From Mageeibacillus sp. UBA1212 (GTDB lineage: Bacteria > Bacillota > Clostridia > UBA1212): a stretch of 64,000 nucleotides of DNA. Under the pieces are notes generated by a model. It searched no databases. It saw only the letters and a list, made by a program, of their open reading frames with translations, and was not told the origin of the DNA. Positions 24,422 to 33,274 of the stretch are shown here, one piece after another (within the stretch, counting starts at the first letter, position 1; each line of letters starts with the position of its first letter). The position numbers were made by a program, and so were the translations under genes. The stretch covers positions 24,834 through 88,833 of the forward strand of contig DBXM01000008.1 in NCBI GenBank assembly GCA_002309655.1, written 5' to 3'.

Positions 24422-24629
24422 TTCAACAACGAGCATTCTTATAGAACAGCATTTGATATGAGTTCTATGTTAGTAAAATGCAACCGCTCGCGCACCAATT
24501 CGGTTCGCGAGCGGTACTGCATTAATTATTGAATTGATCTTTCTGATGATACGTTTTATGAATGTCAATGGCCTCGAAAGCCGTGGACAAAACCCGCGGA
24601 CAAACGGGCGTCTTTTATCAAAAAAACGC
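24422..24629. other. Intergenic stretch with a perfect hairpin
   Basis: This AT-rich spacer holds one notable structure: ACCGCTCGCG (24483-24492)/CGCGAGCGGT (24506-24515), a perfect 10-bp hairpin. No good T-run follows on the plus strand. It may be a terminator for the small gene or a processing site. Nothing else is recognised. Confidence 0.5.
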
Positions 24630-24770
24630 TTGCAATCGCGCAATTCATTTTTTATAATATAAAATTTATTTCAGAGGGGGCTGTTTCCGGCAAGGTGATG
24701 CCGGCAGAGCAACCGTCCGACTAAGGCAATTACATCTTGACATATTTTGAATATTGTTTTGGAGGCTGTT
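24630..24770 (+). promoter_or_regulatory. gdhA promoter and structured 5' leader
   Basis: TTGCAA (24630-24635) and a consensus TATAAT (24653-24658) with 17-bp spacing follow an A-rich tract. Transcription near 24665 gives a leader of about 105 nt. The leader includes a GC-rich hairpin, CCGGCAaggtgaTGCCGG (about 24689-24706), followed by a conserved-looking GCAACCGTCCGACTAAGG segment. It could be a regulatory leader. I cannot match it to a known riboswitch class. Confidence 0.6.
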
Positions 24771-26114
24771 ATGAACGTTAACGAATATATCGAATCGGTT
24801 TTGGCAACGGTTAAAAAGAGAAATCCGGGCGAGGCCGAGTTCTACCAGGCCGTGAGCGAGGTTCTTGATACGCTGAGACCGGTGCTCGAGGCGCATCCCG
24901 AGTATCAGAAGGCGGGTCTTATCGAGAGGCTTGTGGAGCCCGAGAAGATTATCAAGTTCCGCGTGCCGTGGGTCGACGACAGCGGCAAGGTTCAGGTGAA
25001 CCGCGGCTACAGAATTCAGTTCAACAATGCGATCGGACCCTACAAGGGCGGCCTGAGATTCCGCGACAACGTCACCGAGAGCGTTATCAAGTTCCTCGGT
25101 TTCGAGCAGATCTTCAAGAACAGTCTGACCGGGCTTCCGATCGGCGGCGGCAAGGGCGGCTCCGACTTCGACCCCAAGGGCAAGAGCGACGCGGAGGTTA
25201 TGCGTTTCTGCCAGAGCTTCATGACTGAGCTCTTCAAGTACATCGGTGCGGACACGGACGTTCCCGCGGGCGACATCGGCGTCGGCGCGAGGGAGATTGG
25301 CTTCCTGTACGGCCAGTACAAGCGGCTTACCGACCTTTACGAAGGCGTTTTGACCGGCAAGGGCCTCACTTACGGCGGCTCGCTGGCGAGAAAAGAGGCG
25401 ACCGGCTTCGGTCTGTGCTACTTCACCGAAGAGATGCTCAAGGCCAACGGGAAGAGCTTCAAGGGCCATAAGGTGGTCATTTCCGGCTCCGGCAACGTGG
25501 CGATTTACGCGGCGGTCAAGGCGACGGCTCTCGGCGGAAAGGTCATTGCGATGTCCGACTCGAACGGTTTTGTTTACGATCCGGACGGCATCGACATCGA
25601 GCTCGTGAAGCAAATCAAGGAAGTCAACCGCGGACGCATTTCCGAATACGTCAAAGCAAGACCCAACGCGACCTACGGCGACAAGTGCAGCGACATCTGG
25701 GGCATCAAGTGCGACATCGCGCTTCCGTGCGCCACCCAGAATGAAATCAACGGCGAGTCGGCGAAAAAGCTTGTCGAAAACGGCTGCTTCTGCGTCAGTG
25801 AAGGCGCCAACATGCCCTCCACGCCCGAGGCGATCGAGACCTACCAGCAGGCGGGAATTCTCTTCGGGCCTGCCAAAGCGGCCAACGCGGGCGGCGTCGC
25901 GACCTCCGCTCTCGAGATGAGCCAGAACTCGATGCGGTACTCCTGGACCTTCGAGGAAGTGGACGAGAAGCTCCACGGAATCATGGTCAACATCTTCAAG
26001 AACGTCGAGTCGGCGGCGGCGAAGTACGGCATGCCCGGCAACTACGCTGCGGGCGCGAACATCGCGGGCTTCCTCAAGGTGGCAGACGCTATGATGGCGC
26101 AGGGAATCGTTTGA
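24771..26114 (+). CDS. gdhA: NADP-specific glutamate dehydrogenase
   Basis: This enzyme catalyses reductive amination of 2-oxoglutarate with ammonia. The 447-residue product is the hexameric class I form: YRIQFNNAIGPYKGGLRF, LPIGGGKGGSDFDPKGKSDAEVMRFCQSFM with the catalytic lysine at 128, DVPAGDIGVGAREIGF, and the Rossmann loop ISGSGNVAIYAA. ATG 24771 is preceded by GGAGG at 24761-24765. The gene is monocistronic, flanked by its own promoter with a long leader and a hairpin terminator, suggesting independent nitrogen-responsive control. Confidence 0.97.
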   Translation: MNVNEYIESVLATVKKRNPGEAEFYQAVSEVLDTLRPVLEAHPEYQKAGLIERLVEPEKIIKFRVPWVDDSGKVQVNRGYRIQFNNAIGPYKGGLRFRDNVTESVIKFLGFEQIFKNSLTGLPIGGGKGGSDFDPKGKSDAEVMRFCQSFMTELFKYIGADTDVPAGDIGVGAREIGFLYGQYKRLTDLYEGVLTGKGLTYGGSLARKEATGFGLCYFTEEMLKANGKSFKGHKVVISGSGNVAIYAAVKATALGGKVIAMSDSNGFVYDPDGIDIELVKQIKEVNRGRISEYVKARPNATYGDKCSDIWGIKCDIALPCATQNEINGESAKKLVENGCFCVSEGANMPSTPEAIETYQQAGILFGPAKAANAGGVATSALEMSQNSMRYSWTFEEVDEKLHGIMVNIFKNVESAAAKYGMPGNYAAGANIAGFLKVADAMMAQGIV

Positions 26115-26167
26115 TTAGGGGCAAAGGAGATCGTCAATTATGATCTGATCTTCGCATAATGTATAGT

Positions 26168-26197
26168 GCGGCGGAGAGCAATCTCCGCCGCTTTATT
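26168..26197 (+). terminator. Rho-independent terminator of gdhA
   Basis: GCGGCGGAGA (26168-26177) pairs perfectly with TCTCCGCCGC (26182-26191) over a GCAA tetraloop, followed by TTTATT. Confidence 0.88.
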
Positions 26198-26261
26198 ATG
26201 AGAAAACCAATTTTGGAAGTGACAAAAATGTCACTATGTGGTATAAAAATGTCACTTTGAA

Positions 26262-26302
26262 AAGCGAAGGCGCGGCCCCTTAGATTTTGAGACCGCGCCT
26301 TC
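26262..26302 (-). terminator. Terminator of the tadA-GNAT unit
   Basis: GAAGGCGCGG (26266-26275) pairs with CCGCGCCTTC (26293-26302). On the minus strand the hairpin is followed by GCTTTTC. Just left of it are two AAAAATGTCAC copies, which I cannot interpret. Confidence 0.7.
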
Positions 26303-26324
26303 TTCTTTGCCTATATATAGGTAT

Positions 26325-26969
26325 TTATCTCACTACCGAGGAGTGACTGTAGATGTAAAACTCCTCCTGGCTGGGCATCCATTTCTTCTCCTTCGGCGGG
26401 AACGTTTTGTCAAACGCCTCGACCGCTTCGGTGTCCTCGCAGCAGTCGGCCGCGGTGCTCGGAATGAACATCCACTTCCTGCCGTCGAGAGCGCCCGGAA
26501 CGAGCTCGCACACCAGAAGCGCTGTCGGGAAGTTCCCGTAGGCAAAGCAACTGACGTTCTTCTTTTTGCAGCTGACAAAGCCGCGGCTGACGTAGTTGCC
26601 CGGGTTCCCGAAGTTGATATTCACGTCGTAGCCCATCTTCCTGGCGACGTCGAACGAGTGCTCGATGAGGAGCTTGCCGAGCCTCCGCCGCTGAAATTCC
26701 GGCGCCACACACAGGGGTCCGAACGACACGATCTCTTTTCTGAAACCGTTCTCGTCCTCAAGCCACGCCTTCGTGTACATTATGCTGCCGATGATCCTGC
26801 CGCCGTCTTCGAGCACGAAATCCAGCTCGGGAATGAAGTCCGGGTGGCTGCGCATCATATGCACGTAGTAGTGTTCGTCGGCGCCCGGTTTGTAGACGTT
26901 CCAGAACGCCTCGCGGGTCAGCTCTTCCACAGCCCTGTAGTCTTTTTCGGTCTCAAGTCGTATAGTCAT
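26325..26969 (-). CDS. GNAT family N-acetyltransferase
   Basis: The 214-residue product is a GCN5-related acetyltransferase. It has the N-terminal MTIRLETEKDYRAVEELTREAFW, the FVLEDGGRIIGSIMYTKAW strand pair, and motif A LCVAPEFQRRRLGKLLIEHSFDVARKMGY, which includes the acetyl-CoA pyrophosphate loop (R/Q-x-x-R/G-like QRRRLG). GNPGNYVSRGFVSC follows. The YhbS-like layout with FYxxxG-type ending suggests a small-molecule or protein N-acetylase; the substrate is unknown. The start at 26969 has GGAG upstream. It follows tadA by 22 nt on the minus strand. Confidence 0.88.
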   Translation of the reverse strand: MTIRLETEKDYRAVEELTREAFWNVYKPGADEHYYVHMMRSHPDFIPELDFVLEDGGRIIGSIMYTKAWLEDENGFRKEIVSFGPLCVAPEFQRRRLGKLLIEHSFDVARKMGYDVNINFGNPGNYVSRGFVSCKKKNVSCFAYGNFPTALLVCELVPGALDGRKWMFIPSTAADCCEDTEAVEAFDKTFPPKEKKWMPSQEEFYIYSHSSVVR

Positions 26970-26991
26970 TTCAAATCTCCTATAAGTAATC

Positions 26992-27402
26992 TTACCGCTC
27001 CGCGGAGTCGCGAATTTCCGCAAAAAAGTCTCCGAGCAAAGCGGCGCATTCGTTTTCGAGAATCCCCCCGAGGCAGGGAACGCGGCACGCTCCGTTAGAA
27101 CCGGAAGGTCTTCTCGCGCCGTAGAAAACACTTTTGATGCCGGCGGATTCGATGGCACCGAGGCACATCGGGCAGGGCTCCAGAGTCACGTAGAGCGTGC
27201 AGTCCGAAAGGTTCAGCGAGCCGCGCTTTTCGGCGGCTTCGTTTATCGCGAGAATTTCAGCGTGGCCGTGAACGAGGAGCGACTTCCCGGGAAGGTTGCG
27301 GGCGCGCGAAATAATGTTCCCGCTGCCGTCAGTGATCACGCACCCGACGGGAACTCCGTTTTCCGCCGCCGCTTTTTTTGCCTCGGCCAGGGCTTCGTTC
27401 AT
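26992..27402 (-). CDS. tadA: tRNA-specific adenosine deaminase-like (TadA family)
   Basis: A zinc-dependent deaminase; TadA makes inosine at tRNA-Arg wobble position 34. The 136-residue product has the zinc motifs HAEILAINEAA and TLEPCPMCLGAI, and GVPVGCVITDGSGNIISRARN upstream. It is shorter than typical TadA (about 150-160) and lacks the usual C-terminal extension. The AHN-like nucleic-acid-binding residues are only partly visible, so a guanine or cytosine deaminase role remains possible. The start at 27402 matches the family; the frame continues upstream without support. It is the first gene of a two-gene unit with the GNAT protein. Confidence 0.8.
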   Translation of the reverse strand: MNEALAEAKKAAAENGVPVGCVITDGSGNIISRARNLPGKSLLVHGHAEILAINEAAEKRGSLNLSDCTLYVTLEPCPMCLGAIESAGIKSVFYGARRPSGSNGACRVPCLGGILENECAALLGDFFAEIRDSAER

Positions 27403-27689
27403 ATTTGTTGTCACTTCTTTAAAACTGCAATCAGTAATCAATCTAAATTCTCTTTCTGCCGGGTTTTTCCGCCGCAAAGGCGGCATTTCAGCATTTTTTC
27501 AGAGACAGGGGCGATAATAAAACGCGCGATTGCGTACGTACGCGGGTCTATATAAATAAAACGCTTTTCGGAACCGCGAAAAAATGATACAATTCCTACT
27601 GCCCCGTGTGTGATTATAACAAAGCGGGGCGCGGGCCGCAAGCCCATGATTTTGAGAGTTGTTTACGAAAGCAGGTTACGGAGGCGGAA

Positions 27690-28397
27690 ATGCTCGAGAT
27701 TCCGAAGAAGAAAAACGGTGTCAAATACGATATGGAGGAGCTTCGCGAGATAGTCGAGAAGCTGAGAGGACCGGGCGGCTGTCCGTGGGACCGCGAACAG
27801 ACCCACTATTCCCTTATCAAGCCGATGATCGAGGAGGCGTACGAGGCGGTCGACGCGATCGAAAAGAACGACGTGACGAAAATGACGGAGGAGTTCGGCG
27901 ACGTGCTTCTGCAGGTGCTTTTTCACGCGTCGGTGGGCAGGCAAAACGGCGAGTTCGACCTGGAAGACATTACCGACAGGTGCGCCCGGAAGATGCTCTC
28001 GCGGCACACGCACATTTTCGGAACGCAGCACGCCGACAATCCGGCCGAGGCGCTGGCCAACTGGGAGGCCGCCAAGATCAAAGAGAAGGGGTTCACGAGC
28101 CTTTACCAGGACCTCTGCGACATTCCCGAGGTGTTCCCGGCGCTGATGCGGGCGCAGAAGGCGGCGAAGAAGATCAGGAAAGCGGGAGATTCCTGCGCGG
28201 ACGCCAATGCGTTTGGCGGAGAAAACTGCTGCGGAGAAAACGGCTCATTTCCCGGAAATATCGACTATTCCGACGAAAAGCAGGTCGGCAGACTTTTGTT
28301 CGAGATCTGCAGGAGGGCGGAGGAGAACGGCGTGGAATGCGAGCTCGCGCTCAAGAGAGAGACGGACGGCGTGATCCGTTCGAAAAAGGAGAACTGA
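27690..28397 (+). CDS. mazG: Nucleoside triphosphate pyrophosphohydrolase MazG
   Basis: An all-alpha NTP pyrophosphohydrolase that clears aberrant NTPs. The 235-residue product has LRGPGGCPWDREQTHYSLIKPMIEEAYEAVDAI and EEFGDVLLQVLFHASVG, giving the EExxE...ExxD metal site. The first MazG domain is complete. The second half (KGFTSLYQDLCDIPEVFPALMRAQKAAKKIRKAG) is retained but degraded, with a Cys/Gly-rich insert. The N-terminal methylase fusion of Bacillus YabN is absent. ATG 27690 has GGAGG at 27680-27684. It is followed one nt later by rqcP, as in Bacillus yabN-yabO. Confidence 0.93.
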   Translation: MLEIPKKKNGVKYDMEELREIVEKLRGPGGCPWDREQTHYSLIKPMIEEAYEAVDAIEKNDVTKMTEEFGDVLLQVLFHASVGRQNGEFDLEDITDRCARKMLSRHTHIFGTQHADNPAEALANWEAAKIKEKGFTSLYQDLCDIPEVFPALMRAQKAAKKIRKAGDSCADANAFGGENCCGENGSFPGNIDYSDEKQVGRLLFEICRRAEENGVECELALKRETDGVIRSKKEN

Positions 28398-28398
28398 A

Positions 28399-28638
28399 AT
28401 GAGAATTGACAAATTTCTCAAGGTTTCGCGCGTGATCAAGCGCAGAACGGTCGCCAACGAGGCGGCGGACGGCGGCAGGGTCAGCGTGAACGGCAGGCAG
28501 GTCAAGGCGAGCTACGACGTGAAAGTCGGCGACGTTGTCGAGATAGCGTTCGCGAACGGACCGGTGAAATTCAGAGTGAAGAGCATTTCCGAGACCGTCA
28601 AAAAGGCGGACGCGCAGGAGATGTACGAGTTGCTGTAA
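28399..28638 (+). CDS. rqcP: S4-domain RNA-binding protein RqcP (YabO)
   Basis: The 79-residue S4 protein reads MRIDKFLKVSRVIKRRTVANEAADGGRVSVNGRQVK, then VGDVVEIAFANGPVKFRV. RqcP (Hsp15-like) stabilises peptidyl-tRNA on split 50S subunits during ribosome-associated quality control with RqcH. Length and position immediately after mazG match Bacillus yabO exactly. An ATG one nt after the mazG stop indicates coupling. Confidence 0.94.
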   Translation: MRIDKFLKVSRVIKRRTVANEAADGGRVSVNGRQVKASYDVKVGDVVEIAFANGPVKFRVKSISETVKKADAQEMYELL

Positions 28639-28698
28639 TTCAGGCAGGCGCTTGGCGGCGCAGTTCACAAGGCCGCCGGACGAAGAAAGGAAGATCAG

Positions 28699-30156
28699 AT
28701 GAACAAATTCTTGAAAGTGATTTCGGTGCTTCTCTGCGCCGTGATGTTTGCGGCGCTTTTTGCCGCGTGCGACAACGGAAACGACCCGTCGAATCAGACC
28801 GATGTACCCGCTGCCACCGCCACGCCGGAACCCGTTTCAGACGAGCCGGAGTCGACGCTTGTGATTGCGAAAACGGGCGGCGAACCGGTCTACGAGAGCG
28901 AATTTTACTATTTCCTCTATCAAGGACTCAGGGAAATCTACTACAAAGAGGGCAAGATCTACGACGAAAACCTGACCGACGAAGAGAACCTCGCGAACAT
29001 GAAGGCGTTTTTCTGCTCCGAGGACGAAGAGGGCGTCACCTATTTAAGGCGCGCCGCGGACCGCACGATGGAGGTTGCGCAGGGCTTCAAAGTTGCCTAT
29101 ATTTTGGGAAAAGAAGCAAGTGAGAAAGAGGGCTCCGGGTACAAGATCTCCGAGGAGGAGCTGGCGCAGATTCTCGAGTACATCGACAGTGAGGCGGACT
29201 ACGGCGCAAGTCTTTACGGCTGCACCCGCGACGAGTACTTCACGTACGTCTACGGAATGAGCGTGAACGACGCGAAGCGCTACACCCGCCAGCAGATGTA
29301 CGCGGAGATGCACGAGACGGCCTGGTCGGACGAGAACAACTACTCGTTTACGTTGGAGCTTCCCGAAGAGCCGGAGAAGCCGACCGAACCTTCCAAGCCT
29401 GCCGACGACGCCGACGAGGAGACGAAAGCAAAGTACGAGACCGACCTTGCCGAGTACAACACGAAAAAGGCCGAGTACGACACGAAATACGCCGAATACC
29501 AGACAAAACTCACCGAATACGAGGCGGCTTTCGACGAGTACATGGAGAAATTCCGGCCCGAATACGACGCCGATCCCGACGCCTACCGCATTAAAACCAT
29601 CCGCTATCTGGTCCTTTCAAAGCTTGACGACGACGGCAACCCGCTCTCCGAATCGGCCTGCGCCGAGAAGAGAAAGAACGCGGAGTCGTACGTGAAGCTG
29701 GTGGAGGACGGACATGCATTCGAGAACATCGTGAAGGGCTTCTCAGAGTCCGAAACGGTCTCGTCCGACCTGGGTCTCGTCGACGTGAACTTCTACAACG
29801 GCGAGGCGGGTTCGCTCTCCTCCGCGGCGATCGACTGGGTGCACGAAGCGGACGCGCTTTCGGAAAAACCGGAAATAATCGAATCCGATAGAGAAATCAC
29901 CGTGATAATGGTGATCGGCATCACCGACTTCGACCAGACGGTGGGCCTGATCAGCGACCCCGACAACACCAGCGTGGACAACGTGCGCGGGAACGTGCAG
30001 TATTCGATGCTCGCGCGCCTCTACAACGAGGAAATTGAAGCGAGAATGAAGGACGAGCGTTTTGCGCTGACCGACGTGAATGAAGAGCGGATGATGGAAC
30101 TGGCGACGAGTTATCTCGAGTTCGAGGACAACGGACCGGGCGGCAGCGCGCAGTGA
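28699..30156 (+). CDS. Lipoprotein, SurA/PrsA-like foldase with heptad repeat insert
   Basis: The 485-residue product has a lipoprotein signal with LFAAC (Cys about 25) and a Thr/Pro linker. A SurA_N-like region follows (VIAKTGGEPVYESEFYYFLYQGLREIYYKEG...). In the middle, about residues 225-290, is a Pro/Glu stretch and then a 7-residue periodic coiled-coil-like repeat (Y-x-T-K-x-A-E-type units). The C-terminal part (RTIRYLVLSKLDDDGNPLSESACAEKRKNAESYVKLVEDG) resembles a parvulin-type PPIase. I infer an extracytoplasmic chaperone; isomerase activity is uncertain because the catalytic residues are not clear. ATG 28699 has GAAAGGAAG upstream. Confidence 0.7.
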   Translation: MNKFLKVISVLLCAVMFAALFAACDNGNDPSNQTDVPAATATPEPVSDEPESTLVIAKTGGEPVYESEFYYFLYQGLREIYYKEGKIYDENLTDEENLANMKAFFCSEDEEGVTYLRRAADRTMEVAQGFKVAYILGKEASEKEGSGYKISEEELAQILEYIDSEADYGASLYGCTRDEYFTYVYGMSVNDAKRYTRQQMYAEMHETAWSDENNYSFTLELPEEPEKPTEPSKPADDADEETKAKYETDLAEYNTKKAEYDTKYAEYQTKLTEYEAAFDEYMEKFRPEYDADPDAYRIKTIRYLVLSKLDDDGNPLSESACAEKRKNAESYVKLVEDGHAFENIVKGFSESETVSSDLGLVDVNFYNGEAGSLSSAAIDWVHEADALSEKPEIIESDREITVIMVIGITDFDQTVGLISDPDNTSVDNVRGNVQYSMLARLYNEEIEARMKDERFALTDVNEERMMELATSYLEFEDNGPGGSAQ

Positions 30157-30191
30157 CGCTTTATTGAAGGCTAATTTTTAAATAGGGGGAA

Positions 30192-30238
30192 CCGGGGCGG
30201 CGCGGTTGAGTTTAAGAGGCCGCCCCGGCTCTTTTTAT
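30192..30238 (+). terminator. Rho-independent terminator of the foldase lipoprotein
   Basis: CCGGGGCGGC (30192-30201) pairs perfectly with GCCGCCCCGG (30219-30228), followed by CTCTTTTTAT. Confidence 0.92.
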
Positions 30239-30307
30239 AGAAAGAGACTGACGGCCGTTCCAAGACGCTTGGTGCGTTGGTTTTCGCTTGAAAAACGGGG
30301 CTCTGCG

Positions 30308-31288
30308 GTGGTAAAATATTATGAGGAAATATGCCCGGATCAAAGCGCAGCCGCAGGTATGGCTGCGACTCATTTCCGGGGAAAGAGGCAGAGCGTGGAT
30401 GATCTTCTCGAAATGAATATCGCGGAGCAGGTTCAGACCGCGGAAACGCTTTCGGGAGACGCTACAGCAGTGCTTTCGGGAGAGGACGCCGAAAAGGAGG
30501 CGAAGCTTCTCGACGCCAAGCGCAAGCAGTCGCTTCAGCACATTCTGAGCCTTGTCAGGAAAGCGGTCCAGGACTACGACCTGATCGGCGAGGGTGACAG
30601 GGTCTGCGTGGGCATTTCAGGCGGCAAGGACAGCGTGGCGCTTCTTTCCGCGCTGGCGGCGCTGAGGCGCTTTTACCCGAAAAAGTTCGAGCTTCGCGCG
30701 ATGACGGTCGCTATGGGATTCCCGGAAATGGACTTCTCGGAGATTGCCGCCTATTGCAAATCGCTGGACGTTCCTTACGACGTTATCGAGACCCACATAA
30801 AAGAGATCGTTTTCGACCTGAGGGACGAGAAAAATCCGTGCGCGCTGTGCGCAAATCTCCGCAGGGGGGCGCTCAACGACAGTGCGGCAAAAGCGGGTTG
30901 CAACGTGGTCGCGCTGGGACACCACCGGAACGACGTCGTCGAGACCGCGTTCCTGAGCCTTTCATATGAGGGGCGGTTCTACTGCTTCATGCCCAAGACG
31001 TACCTCGAGCGCTGCGGCGTTACGGTCATCAGACCGATGATCTACGTTGACGAGAGCGACATTCGCGCTTTTAGGCGGCTCGAGAACTACCCGGTCGTCG
31101 CGAACCCGTGCCCGATGGACCTTGCCAGCAAGCGGAGCGACGTCAAGAAGATTCTGGACGAACTGAACGCCGGAAACCGCTTCTTCCGCGAGAACGTTTT
31201 CGGGGCGGTCAAGCGGGGAATCTGGAAGGAGCAGGAGGTTCCGCAGCCGGACAGAAGGCGGAAAAAAGAGGAAAAAGCCGGAAAATAG
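30308..31288 (+). CDS. PP-loop ATPase, TtcA-like tRNA 2-thiolation family
   Basis: The product has the PP-loop GISGGKDSVALLSALAAL, the CxxC of CALCANLRRGAL, and GHHRNDVVETAFLSL with NPCPMD later. This is the TtcA/TtuA arrangement, so it probably adenylates and thiolates a tRNA base using a cluster bound by the cysteines. The substrate position is not certain. The N-terminal about 80 residues before the PP-loop are not conserved in the family. The start is uncertain: GTG 30308 is the first one clear of the preceding terminator, with ATG 30359 or later also possible. The C-terminus is a basic K/R-E tail. Confidence 0.8.
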   Translation: MVKYYEEICPDQSAAAGMAATHFRGKRQSVDDLLEMNIAEQVQTAETLSGDATAVLSGEDAEKEAKLLDAKRKQSLQHILSLVRKAVQDYDLIGEGDRVCVGISGGKDSVALLSALAALRRFYPKKFELRAMTVAMGFPEMDFSEIAAYCKSLDVPYDVIETHIKEIVFDLRDEKNPCALCANLRRGALNDSAAKAGCNVVALGHHRNDVVETAFLSLSYEGRFYCFMPKTYLERCGVTVIRPMIYVDESDIRAFRRLENYPVVANPCPMDLASKRSDVKKILDELNAGNRFFRENVFGAVKRGIWKEQEVPQPDRRRKKEEKAGK

Positions 31289-31359
31289 CGGGAAAAGCCG
31301 GAAATTAACGGAAAATAATTGCCGGAAACGGTTTGAACTGAAAGAACTACGGAAAACAT

Positions 31360-33225
31360 ATGCCGGAAAAAATCTACGGAAACACTAATTCAATAAGGAA
31401 GGCGCTTCTCGACTACCTCGAGAGCTTTGTCGGCAACGTGTACGGACCGGGGGAGTTCCTTCCCGGTGAGATTCTCGACATGCTCGTGACTGCGACTGCT
31501 TCGGCGGGAGTGGAGTTCGCGGTGTTCATGGACCGCAGGAACCGCGTGGAGGCGATCAGCGTCGGCAATCCGGAGAGCGTTACGCTTGAGGGCTTCGAGG
31601 ACGCGCGCAGGGGCGAAAAGAGGCTTTCGGGCATCAGGCTCTGGCACACGCACCCGAACGGGACTTCGACGCCGTCCGACGTGGACATCAGCTCAATGCA
31701 GGTTTCAAGGCTGGACGCGTGCGGCGTTGTGGGCGTGAACTGCGAAGAGGAACGCGCCACGGGGCTGACGGTAACGCTTCCGAGGCGTGACGAAGAAGGG
31801 CTTTTTACAGAGCACGAGACGGTGGGGCCGGTTCCCGTGTGGAGGACAGGCGAGTTCGACAGCCTTTTCGACGAGATTCTCGAAATCGACGGCGAGGCGG
31901 CGGATTTTGCCTCGGAATCGGTAAAAAACGAACGTGAACGCGCCATCGTGTGCGGCGTGATTCTGCCTAAGGACGAGTTCCTGCGCGGAAGCGACGCGCC
32001 CCTTGCCGAACTGATCGAGCTTGCAGACACCGCCGGCGCCGACACGGTCGCGGAATACCCGCAGAGAAGGCCCTCGCCGGATGCCCGCTACTATATAGGA
32101 AAAGGCCTCGCGCAGGAAATTTCGCTCAAACGCCAGGCGCTGAACGCCACGCTTCTCATTGCCGACGACGAGCTGAGCGCGGGAACGGTCAGAAACCTGG
32201 AGGAGCTCACGGGAATGCGCGTTGTCGACAGGACCACGCTGATTCTTGACATTTTCGCCGCGCGCGCAAAGTCGCGTGAAGGCCGCCTGCAGGTCGAACT
32301 GGCTCAGCAGAAGTACAGACTTCCCCGCCTGATCGGCCTCGGAACGTCGCTCTCAAGACTGGGCGGCGGCATCGGCACGAGGGGCCCCGGCGAGAGCAAG
32401 CTGACGTCCGACAGGAACCACATCAGGCGCCGGATCGCGTACCTCGAGGCCGAGCTCAAAAAAGTCGCGGTGAACCGCGGCACGCTCAGAAAGGAGCGCA
32501 AAAAGAACGGCATTCCCCAGGTCGCGGTCGTCGGCTACACCAACGCCGGAAAATCGACCATCGTGAACAAACTCTGCGACAGCGACGTTTTCGCCGAGGA
32601 CATGCTTTTCGCGACGCTGGACCCCTCCGTGCGCAAGCTGGTGACCCCTGAAAACCGCGACTTCCTGCTGATCGACACGGTCGGATTCATCAGAAAACTG
32701 CCGCACGAGCTCGTTGAGGCCTTCAAATCCACGCTTGAGGAGCTGAAATACGCGGACCTGTTGCTCCACGTTATAGACGGCAGTAGTCCGTATGCGGAGG
32801 AACAGGCGAAGGTGGTGAACGACCTCATTTCCGAACTCGGCGCAGGCAGCAAGCCGATGTACGTGGCGGTCAACAAGATCGACAAGGCGGGGTCGGCGGA
32901 AATTGCGGCGGATAACGCGGGTCAGACGGCCCATAAGACGTTCTATGTGAGCGCCGTTACGGGCGAGGGGATGGACGAACTTCGCGACGCGATCGTGGGA
33001 TTTTTCAAGGTTTCCGAGAAGATTTTCGACGCGGTGATTCCCTACACGGAAGGCTGGGCGCTGTCGTACCTCCACTCGAACGGACAGATCGAAGACGAAG
33101 AGTACCGCGGCGACGGCGTGCGCGTGAAGGGGAAAATCGACGATACGATGTGGAAGAAGGAGCTCGAGGCGTTCCTTGTTGAAGCGGGGCGCGGGGCGGA
33201 AAATATCGACGGTACTGAAGAATAA
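31360..33225 (+). CDS. hflX: GTPase HflX with N-terminal JAMM-like domain
   Basis: HflX is a ribosome-splitting GTPase that rescues stalled ribosomes. The 621-residue product is long. The N-terminal about 190 residues include VEFAVFMDRRNRVEAISVGN and then HTHPNGTSTPSDVD (96-109), an exact H-x-H-x7-S-x2-D JAMM/MPN metal pattern, with Glu52 as a possible fourth residue. HflX proper follows: YYIGKGLAQE, LDIFAARAKSREGRLQVELAQ, GTRGPGESKL, G1 GYTNAGKST (392-400), G3 DTVGFIRKLPHELVEAFKSTLEE and G4 NKID. Similar extended HflX proteins occur in Clostridia. The ribosome site is not obvious before ATG 31360. Confidence 0.94.
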   Translation: MPEKIYGNTNSIRKALLDYLESFVGNVYGPGEFLPGEILDMLVTATASAGVEFAVFMDRRNRVEAISVGNPESVTLEGFEDARRGEKRLSGIRLWHTHPNGTSTPSDVDISSMQVSRLDACGVVGVNCEEERATGLTVTLPRRDEEGLFTEHETVGPVPVWRTGEFDSLFDEILEIDGEAADFASESVKNERERAIVCGVILPKDEFLRGSDAPLAELIELADTAGADTVAEYPQRRPSPDARYYIGKGLAQEISLKRQALNATLLIADDELSAGTVRNLEELTGMRVVDRTTLILDIFAARAKSREGRLQVELAQQKYRLPRLIGLGTSLSRLGGGIGTRGPGESKLTSDRNHIRRRIAYLEAELKKVAVNRGTLRKERKKNGIPQVAVVGYTNAGKSTIVNKLCDSDVFAEDMLFATLDPSVRKLVTPENRDFLLIDTVGFIRKLPHELVEAFKSTLEELKYADLLLHVIDGSSPYAEEQAKVVNDLISELGAGSKPMYVAVNKIDKAGSAEIAADNAGQTAHKTFYVSAVTGEGMDELRDAIVGFFKVSEKIFDAVIPYTEGWALSYLHSNGQIEDEEYRGDGVRVKGKIDDTMWKKELEAFLVEAGRGAENIDGTEE

Positions 33226-33274
33226 ACGGCTGACTGATAAACGGCTGACGGCCGGAGAAAGGAAAAGATTGACG

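Noticed and set aside
24680..24740. SAM-type riboswitch before gdhA
   Set aside because: GCCGGCA and GCAACC resemble parts of the SAM core, but the other conserved strings and helices are not there, and the gene is not a sulfur gene.
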